Source: Roseibacillus ishigakijimensis (lineage in GTDB: Bacteria > Verrucomicrobiota > Verrucomicrobiia > Verrucomicrobiales > Akkermansiaceae). From it: 64,000 nucleotides of DNA. The translations under genes were made by a program, and so were the position numbers. The notes under the pieces were generated by a model. That model had not been told where the DNA came from. It worked only from the letters and a program-made list of their open reading frames with translations, and searched no databases. Shown piece by piece: positions 56,901 through 64,000 of the stretch; positions within the stretch are counted from its first letter, which is position 1; every line of letters starts with the position of its first letter. The DNA lies in NCBI RefSeq assembly GCF_016595415.1, contig NZ_JAENIO010000003.1, positions 124,001 through 188,000 on the forward strand, given 5' to 3'.

Positions 56901-57669
56901 CGGGGTCTTGGGCTGCTGCGATGGCTGCGGCCAAGTCCGCCCCGGCGGGGAGATGGAATCCGCCCGCGTCGTATAGGCTGCGGGCTTCATTCGTCAAAGT
57001 GCTGAGTAGTCCCTGGTAGGTCGCCAAGTCGTCGTTGTCGGTGAAGAGTTCCACTTGGTGGAAAAATAAACCGGCCTTGTCGCCTGAACCGGAATTGGCA
57101 CTGCCTAAGCCGAGTTGGATGCGCCCATTGGTGGTTTCGGTTAAGGTAAAGGGGACCGCAAATTCGGTCCATTGTTGGGAGGGAAAGCTGCTGAGGGTGG
57201 AAAAAATTTCGCTACCCTCCTCAGTGACGAATCCCGAGAGGTTGATGGTCTCTTCCCCGCTGTTGGCATTGAAGGCCTGGAAGCGAATGAGGTAATCGCC
57301 GGCAGGCAGAGTGACGGATTGTGAGTATTTCGCAAAGCCGCCCCAAGCGTTGACGATGCCCAGCGCGGCCCCCTCGTTGTTTCCTTCCGGATCCGTTGCC
57401 GGAACCACTTTGCCATGAAGGGTGTTCTGGTGACCGTAGGAATAAGTGGCCGCTACCCCCCAACCTCCTTTCTCCAGATCCCAACCGGCGACCTCATCGA
57501 AGGTCCCTCCATTGCCGGCATAGTCATTTCCGTTCGTGGCCTTGTTGTGAACGTCGGCCGTGAAGTCGGCATTGAGGAGGAAGGCCCGGCTCAGGTCCAG
57601 ATGGGGCTCTCCTTGCAGCCCAACGGTTGCCAGAAAGAGAAGGGATAGCTGAATGAAGGGAAGGCGCAT
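53905..57669 (-). CDS. Large secreted BNR_4 beta-propeller protein with duplicated C-terminal modules
   Basis: The 1254-aa protein starts at ATG 57669 with a signal peptide (MRLPFIQLSLLFLATVGLQG). An N-terminal beta-sandwich (about 25-215) is followed by helical linkers. A BNR_4-type seven-bladed propeller spans about 345-740 (NVPLVYFRSTRPYD, NSGELLFHYRYGWSGNGYEVY, GTPDAATNHDFSYARSRDL). Two copies of a beta-sandwich module follow, both with GWTFAG, SGNEAAPEGSQVAYLEGT or its variant, and GTNLxGGDN. An Ig-like/cadherin segment lies between them, and a short all-beta tail ends the protein. BNR_4 folds occur in ulvan-lyase families (PL24/25), so algal polysaccharide cleavage is plausible; catalytic residues were not assigned. 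Confidence 0.8.
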   Translation of the reverse strand: MRLPFIQLSLLFLATVGLQGEPHLDLSRAFLLNADFTADVHNKATNGNDYAGNGGTFDEVAGWDLEKGGWGVAATYSYGHQNTLHGKVVPATDPEGNNEGAALGIVNAWGGFAKYSQSVTLPAGDYLIRFQAFNANSGEETINLSGFVTEEGSEIFSTLSSFPSQQWTEFAVPFTLTETTNGRIQLGLGSANSGSGDKAGLFFHQVELFTDNDDLATYQGLLSTLTNEARSLYDAGGFHLPAGADLAAAIAAAQDPATGQSLASILDAMANLNLAMDELPQAYPPYNRLAAYIGEFEVPIDTYGRTDLIPYRDQLQTAYDNQSWDEARIDAEIARRDDLFYSVALETVSEKKYRVARRIPVDLVESSFPVGYSQAIAGDQHVLVYYDDNKNMTVAYRTLGENSFSTVTLNSRIGWDSHNYVTLIVDNEGYIHISGNMHNVPLVYFRSTRPYDASEFLELNTMVGSLEDNVTYPNFLMTNSGELLFHYRYGWSGNGYEVYNIWNPTTQTWSRFLDEALIDGQGQRNAYMKGPYYEADGYYHLYWVWRGTPDAATNHDFSYARSRDLINWETASGTPVARPMVFGENGLKVDDSATTSGTGILNGVQAHVLDSQNRIVLANMKYDDLGNSQFYLYRLRENGTWEEKRVSNWLYRYNFGGGGSLLFEITMRGLRKLGNGELGLSYSHSQYGDGEFIIDEETLEPIATRAFQFSYPEELNEVTLAGSYARPISANIDQLGPYLMHWETMGANNDRQPPGPLPPANMLEVIELEPFITNAGFENPEIAGSLPTPDEAGWTFAGPSGLAANDSALTSGNEAAPEGSQVAYLEGTASLSQTFADLIPGTTYHVDFAAAQRQSPSQAGETFDLIVDGVVVGNFAPNQGETAYQRFAAGFIAAETSHTVTFAGTNLAGGDNMVFIDDVRLFIANSPAQFSADLLTTTAAHEGEPYQAFLSSLASDPDGDALSFSKLSGPAWLQLTANGVLSGTPSARDAGSNTFTVAVSDGNGGSHQARLEILVYSALQQELANFHFETPATDNFLASPSNAGWTFAGAGVATNGSAFTAGNSEAPEGTQVAYIQGTTSLSQVLSGLTPGTSYQLLFAASQRQNKAGGQPGQTFEVTIGGAVAGSFEPPQALGSYTDYAVTFQAEQTQTTLAFVGTNLNGGDNTIFLDHVRVREIFAPLLPVVDSLSLGANGLVSLSWDSEAGRTYTILYKSDLRDGDWISLKTGIAGSGTLVTEAVSIDPALGKGFFKIRVE

Positions 57670-57976
57670 GGTATTAAGAATAGATCCGAAATCCTGTGGT
57701 GAAGAGTCCCTTGGGAGCAGGGCCTTGCAAGGAGGTGAAGCGACAGGAGATCGGCCCACCTTAGCAGGGAGCCGGAACCCGTCTATCCTCGTTTCGTGGG
57801 AGGAGGGACCGCATGACCGGAGCAATGGCTCCCGCGAAGAGGAGGAAAAGCCGGGGTGGGGAAAGGGAGCGCGTGCCTTTGCGCGCCCCATTGTTCCGGC
57901 AAGACCCGCAAGAACGAGGCCGTTTCTCTTGCTCTTCCGTCACCGGGCTGTGAGGTGAGGTGGGTGGAGGCACCTA
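57670..57976. other. Intergenic stretch, nothing recognised
   Basis: About 300 GC-rich bases lie upstream of the BNR_4 gene and should contain its promoter. No long open frame with protein character, no clear -35/-10 pair and no tRNA-like fold were found. Confidence 0.5.
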
Positions 57977-58207
57977 TTACGGTGTTCCTTCCGGCCGTTT
58001 GGGAATTGGTTTCCGAACGGCCTTGGGAGGATGGCTTCTTCGGGGAGGGGTGTTTGCCCTCGATTCTGACTCAGCACCACGAATTTCATCGAGGTCTTTT
58101 GTGTAGCGGGGCTGCGTGTCGTGCATGACCGCGTAGGCTCCGACAATCTGGTATTCAACGTCCTCGGCTTCGAACGTGGGTAACAGATCTTTGAAGTCGG
58201 AGTTTAT
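57977..58207 (-). pseudogene. Truncated nucleotidyltransferase (MNT/AbiEii-like) remnant with lost start codon
   Basis: From 58207 the minus strand reads I-N-S-DFKDLLPTFEAEDVEY, then QIVGAYAVMHDTQPRYTKDLDEI (down to 58082). Intact members of this nucleotidyltransferase family typically begin MNSDFKDLL and contain VEYL-VVGGYAV and PRYTKDLDIW. Here the expected ATG is ATA, the Gly-Gly before the active-site loop is Gly-Ala, and similarity stops after DLD. The rest of the frame (to the TAA at 57977) is unrelated, low-quality sequence. About 80% of the protein is missing. Confidence 0.6.
57993..58022. repeat. 30-base imperfect inverted repeat
   Basis: GGCCGTT and AACGGCC arms are extended inward by further pairs (GG/CC, AA/TT) around an AT-rich centre. 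It lies inside the region where the nucleotidyltransferase similarity has been lost. No T-run follows on either side, so it is not a good terminator. It could be a junction scar or chance. Confidence 0.3.
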
Positions 58208-58389
58208 CGGGCTTCATCCCCTTTAAGCCGACCCAGTAGTCTTCGACAAGCTCCCATGCAGCCTGAAGCCTTGCCGCGCACCCTGTTTCCTGCCATTGGC
58301 GGATCCGGTAGGCGCGGCCTTCTTCAAAAGATGTCAATTTGGCGACAGGCCAATGGGAGCGATTGCGAATCGCTTTTAGGGTTGGTTCT

Positions 58390-58400
<11 letters not shown>
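58155..58400 (-). CDS. Small ORF upstream of the nucleotidyltransferase remnant
   Basis: An 81-residue open frame with protein-like composition (AIRNRSHWPVAKLTSFEEGRA, LQAAWELVEDYWVGLKGM, RLQRSVTHVRSRGR). The only start in frame is a TTG at 58400 lying inside the 3' end of acnB, so its own N-terminus may be missing. It overlaps the nucleotidyltransferase remnant by about 50 bases in another frame, an arrangement usual for two-gene nucleotidyltransferase/partner pairs. It is either a short intact partner or a 5'-truncated one. Confidence 0.4.
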
Positions 58401-61164
<2,764 letters not shown>

Positions 61165-61355
61165 ATTTTTCGTGGGCGAAGAGTGACTGATGGGGGGGGA
61201 TTTGAAAACGCTCAAATCGGGGAATTCTGGCAGCGGCAGAGCAACTGCCGCGCCACTTGCAAGCGGTGAGGGGAGAAATGATGACGCCTGATTGCTCTCG
61301 GCTGTGGAAAGGGAGACCTTTCGTGACGCCGCCGCCGGGTGGCTCTTCTCGAACG

Positions 61356-63662
61356 CTAGAACACCCAGCGGACTTCGCTGCTCAATCCGAAGCCCGGGAG
61401 AGGGGTGGTGTCCTTGCGAAAGGAGGTGTGATCGCGCGCTTCCTGATCGAGGAGATTGCGAAGCTGGAGAGAGATTTCCCAATCGCGAATTTCGGGATCG
61501 GGCGTCCAGTTGAGGGAGGCATTGACCATCAGGTAGTCCCCGCTTTCTAACTCGGCGACGGGAAACTCGGCGGCCTCTCTTTGGGCAAAGACGTAGCGCA
61601 TGTCGAGAGCGGCCCGCCAGTGCTGGAGCTCCCAAGTCAGCTCCGCGCCGAGGCGTGCGGGCGGGATGCGGGGAAGGGGGCTGTCGTCGCGGTCGCGATC
61701 GAGTCCACGCACGAGGTCCCCGGTCAACCGGGCCTGGATAAGACCCCATCCTCCGGGATCGTCACAGAGAAGGTGGTCGATGCTGACTTCCAAGCCATAA
61801 AACTCGGCTGCGGTTTCGACATATTGGGCGGTGGGCGCGAAGCTGACCCCGCGCTGATCCTGCAGGAAAACGTAGTTGGCAAAGTCGTAGTAGAAAAGGT
61901 TCAGCCCGGCGGAAGTATTGGCCCACCCTCCTTCGAAGGAGAGCTCGACCCCGGTGGATTCTTCCCGTTTGAGAACATCGCCATCGAGGTCGCCGCCGAT
62001 GAGAAAGCGTCCGAGAGCCGCATTATGGAAGAAGGCATAACGCTCGTGGGCGGTGGGCTGGCGTTCCAGGCGCGAGATAGTCAAACTGGTCGTCAGGTGG
62101 TCCAGCGGGCCCGGGTGAGAATGGTCGTAGCTGAGGGTGAGCGACTGCGAGAAGGAGCCGCCCTCGGAGCGGAGCGTTGAACCCAATTGGTCGGTGAGGG
62201 AGGTTTCCAGCTGGTCCCAACGAAGGCCTCCTTGCAGGGTAAAGGCTCCCAGTTGCCATTGTTCGAGAGCAAAGAAGCCGAGCCCTGTAGAGGCAAGGGT
62301 GGAGTCCTCACAAAAGGCGGTTGGGGGCGGGACGAGGAGGCGGGTGAGGGCGAGTTCTTCGTTGCTGAAGTGAGCTCCCCAAATTCCGGAAATGAGGTCG
62401 GCTTCTTCTCCGTGATGAAGCTCCAGCCGACTCTCCCAGGTGGTTTTTTGAAAGGTCGTTCCGGTAAAGTCTCTTCCCTGGTCCTTGCCTTGGCCGGAGA
62501 AATTTTCGTCATGACCATAGTTGCCATACCCCAGACGCCAACGGGCTTCGCGCAACCAGGAGCCGCCATCACCCCGATAACTCACCTCGAGATCGGAGCG
62601 GTCGAGATGGGCCGCGATGTCGTAGTCGCCGAAGAAATCCGTTTCGTCTCCCGGATAGAAATAAGGCAGGCCGTAGTTGGTCTCGAAGCGGTGGTGGGAA
62701 ACTCCGAGGGAGAGAAAATCTTCCGAGCCGAGGCGGCCGCCAAGGGTCCAACTGGTGCTGTTGTGAAAGGAATTGGGGAGGGTGTCGGAGGAATTGGAAA
62801 CGGGCACAGCGCCCACTCCGGGGACGAATTGATGGGGTTGCACGAGGCTCTCGTAGGCCTGGCTACGCGCCCGCCCGGGGATGGAAATGTCGCCAGCGGA
62901 GCGATGGCTGGCCGAAAAGCCCAAAGCGGCCTGCTCGTTGCGGAATTCTCCCGCAGTGGCAAAGTGGTGACCATCGCCCTGGCTCTCATAGCCAGTCATG
63001 GCGGTGGCGGTGAAGGGCTCTCCTTCCTCGACGGCAGGAATCGTGCGGGTGCGGGTATTGATGGCGCCGCCAATTGCGGAGTTGCCAAAGAGAAGAGAGC
63101 TTGGACCCCGATGAATCTCCACCTCCTCCATCATCAGGGGGTCGATCAGCACGCCGTGGTCGGGGCTGTCTTCACTGAGGTCCATCGTGCCCAATCCGTC
63201 TCGCAGCGTGCGCACCCGCACTCCATCGAAGCCGCGAATAATGGGGCGGGAGACCCCCGGTGAATAGGAGCTGGCAGTGATGCCGGGCTCGGCGGCGAGG
63301 GTCTCGCCCAAGGTGGCGCGCTGCTTGCGGCGAAGAGGAGCGCCTCGTAGCACGGTGGCGCTGGGGGAGGCAAAGCGCAGCAACGGGTTCTCGGCCAGGG
63401 GGGAGCCCAGCAGCGTGGCTTCGCCTCTTTCTCCTTCGGCCTCCACCGTGGTCGTTGGCAGGAGGGTCGGCGAGAGATAACTCAGAGGGGCTTCCGCGAC
63501 TGCCTGCACGGTGCTTTCCGGCAGCTCCTCAATGTCTTCCGCAAGGGTTTCTTCACTCCAAAACTCCGTGGACGGGAGAGACTCCTCCGCCCAAGAAACG
63601 AGAACCGAGCTGACAGTGAAAAGGACAACGGCGGCGGGACTTTTTTTTCGCTTGCTAAGCAC
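61356..63662 (-). CDS. ZnuD-like TonB-dependent receptor
   Basis: This outer-membrane receptor (about 768 aa from GTG 63662; a TTG at 63698 would add 12 residues) starts with a signal peptide (LSKRKKSPAAVVLFTVSS). A plug domain spans about 70-215. The plug sequence RPIIRGFDGVRVRTLRDG, SPDHGVLIDPLMMEEVEIHRGPSSLLFGNSAIGGAINT closely follows the ZnuD zinc-receptor plug. The rest is a 22-strand-type barrel ending in a terminal aromatic (VRWVF). His/Asp-rich extracellular loops are compatible with metal capture. Zinc or another metal is the predicted substrate, taken up with TonB energy. A divergent surface-protein gene lies next to it. Confidence 0.9.
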   Translation of the reverse strand: MLSKRKKSPAAVVLFTVSSVLVSWAEESLPSTEFWSEETLAEDIEELPESTVQAVAEAPLSYLSPTLLPTTTVEAEGERGEATLLGSPLAENPLLRFASPSATVLRGAPLRRKQRATLGETLAAEPGITASSYSPGVSRPIIRGFDGVRVRTLRDGLGTMDLSEDSPDHGVLIDPLMMEEVEIHRGPSSLLFGNSAIGGAINTRTRTIPAVEEGEPFTATAMTGYESQGDGHHFATAGEFRNEQAALGFSASHRSAGDISIPGRARSQAYESLVQPHQFVPGVGAVPVSNSSDTLPNSFHNSTSWTLGGRLGSEDFLSLGVSHHRFETNYGLPYFYPGDETDFFGDYDIAAHLDRSDLEVSYRGDGGSWLREARWRLGYGNYGHDENFSGQGKDQGRDFTGTTFQKTTWESRLELHHGEEADLISGIWGAHFSNEELALTRLLVPPPTAFCEDSTLASTGLGFFALEQWQLGAFTLQGGLRWDQLETSLTDQLGSTLRSEGGSFSQSLTLSYDHSHPGPLDHLTTSLTISRLERQPTAHERYAFFHNAALGRFLIGGDLDGDVLKREESTGVELSFEGGWANTSAGLNLFYYDFANYVFLQDQRGVSFAPTAQYVETAAEFYGLEVSIDHLLCDDPGGWGLIQARLTGDLVRGLDRDRDDSPLPRIPPARLGAELTWELQHWRAALDMRYVFAQREAAEFPVAELESGDYLMVNASLNWTPDPEIRDWEISLQLRNLLDQEARDHTSFRKDTTPLPGFGLSSEVRWVF

Positions 63663-63740
63663 GGGCGCTTTATGGCCTCTCTCTCGCCGTAAATGCAACT
63701 AAGATGCGTTAAAGGGTCGCTTTTTCTGGTCCGGAGTGGA
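63663..63740. promoter_or_regulatory. Divergent control region with imperfect dyad
   Basis: The 78-base gap between the receptor and the surface-protein gene holds a 23-base near-palindrome at 63690-63712: TAAATGCAAC, a 3-base centre, GATGCGTTAA (7 of 10 positions complementary). Its size and position would suit a Fur/Zur-type operator shared by both genes. This is a guess from symmetry only. Confidence 0.3.
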
Positions 63741-64000
63741 ATGTTGTTCGTTGGTTGGATGGTGTCTTCGCCCCTTCCGGCGGTGGATCTCATCTACGGT
63801 CATTATGAGGTCCACACCGACTACGATCCGGACGAGGGATGGAGCCTGGTGAATTCCTACAATCTCAACGACGATTTCAATGATCGGTCTCAGATTCGTC
63901 GTCTCGCTGCGGCCGAGACCCGTCTCATCGCGCCTCCTCGTTCGGAGGGGGTGCTCACCGACAGCTTGTCTTTCTTGGGAGAGGTCGGCCAAAAGGCGTG
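63741..64000 (+). CDS. Choice-of-anchor-M-like surface protein (partial, 3' end outside window)
   Basis: The first 86 complete codons of a plus-strand gene. The ATG at 63741 follows a GGAG ribosome site (63733-63736). A short N-terminal hydrophobic stretch (MLFVGWMVSSPLPA) precedes VDLIYGHYEVHTDYDPDEGW, then ETRLIAPPRSEG and SLSFLGEVGQKA at the window edge. This order (VD-G-H-D, then P and F-FLG--G) resembles the choice-of-anchor M/TIGR03769 family of surface-anchored proteins, which in actinobacteria sit next to metal ABC transporters. The neighbouring ZnuD-like receptor fits a metal-uptake locus. Confidence 0.65.
   Translation, partial: MLFVGWMVSSPLPAVDLIYGHYEVHTDYDPDEGWSLVNSYNLNDDFNDRSQIRRLAAAETRLIAPPRSEGVLTDSLSFLGEVGQKA

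Noticed and set aside
63699-63992. 97-residue minus-strand frame at the right edge
   Set aside because: It lies opposite the better supported plus-strand gene at 63741, which has a ribosome site and family-like sequence.

Overview
The window looks like a chromosomal segment of a GC-rich, free-living and probably marine member of the Verrucomicrobiota (PVC group). This is inferred from family content. There is a planctomycete/verrucomicrobial secretome set: a PSD1/DUF1549/DUF1553 cytochrome protein coupled to a DUF1501 protein, a PVC-type heme-binding propeller mosaic, two DUF1080 domains, three sulfatases and a PEP-CTERM protein. Housekeeping genes (cysS, argF, thiC, acnB) are scattered among these. 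No rRNA, tRNA, CRISPR array, prophage or intact insertion sequence was recognised.

Layout. 1-3630 (-): a Gly-rich autotransporter that runs off the left edge. 4017-6796 (+): a dicarboxylate/amino-acid symporter and cysS. 6836-15162 (-): a DUF5060 glycoside-hydrolase-like protein, a PEP-CTERM protein and a three-sulfatase operon joined by ATGA overlaps; its first gene is a sulfatase-DUF1080 fusion. 15325-16956 (+): a secreted metzincin-like protease. 17026-28577 (-): a probable operon of a ThuA/SGNH/propeller/HEAT/cytochrome c mosaic, a PSD1 cytochrome protein, a DUF1501 protein and a GH2 beta-galactosidase-like enzyme, ending in a strong terminator. 28732-31300 (-): two more secreted carbohydrate-related proteins. 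31411-31560: a decayed IS3-type OrfA remnant. 32223-35098 (-): a BrnT-type toxin, a CopG-type antitoxin, a VanZ-like protein, a SulP transporter and an acetyltransferase. 35247-37132: aguB and argF, convergent. 37269-43670: a secreted beta-helix protein, then on the other strand a circularly permuted D-amino-acid-oxidase-like lipoprotein, a zinc alcohol dehydrogenase, an SDR and a HAD phosphatase. 43677-49561: membrane protein, S10 carboxypeptidase, helical-repeat protein, YlbF-like protein and MscS-like protein. 49558-51865 (-): thiC with a TPP riboswitch and its terminator. 51930-57669 (-): a lipoprotein metallopeptidase, two small proteins and a large BNR_4 beta-propeller protein. 57977-58400: remnant of a nucleotidyltransferase gene pair. 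58390-61164 (-): acnB. 61356-64000: a ZnuD-like TonB receptor divergent from the start of a choice-of-anchor-M-like surface protein.

How the genes fit together. Most secreted genes point to degradation of sulfated polysaccharides. Sulfatases would strip sulfate, GH2, DUF5060 and BNR_4 proteins would cut glycans, and DUF1080 domains, the periplasmic heme/propeller proteins and possibly the ADH/SDR pair would handle oxidised sugars. The sulfatase activator (FGE or anSME) and the exosortase needed by the PEP-CTERM protein are not in the window. The right edge looks like a metal (zinc) uptake locus.

The most unusual single item is the oxidase at 39690-40874. Its C-terminal DAAO motif block lies in front of the FAD Rossmann motif, so it reads as a circular permutation in one uninterrupted frame with a lipoprotein signal.
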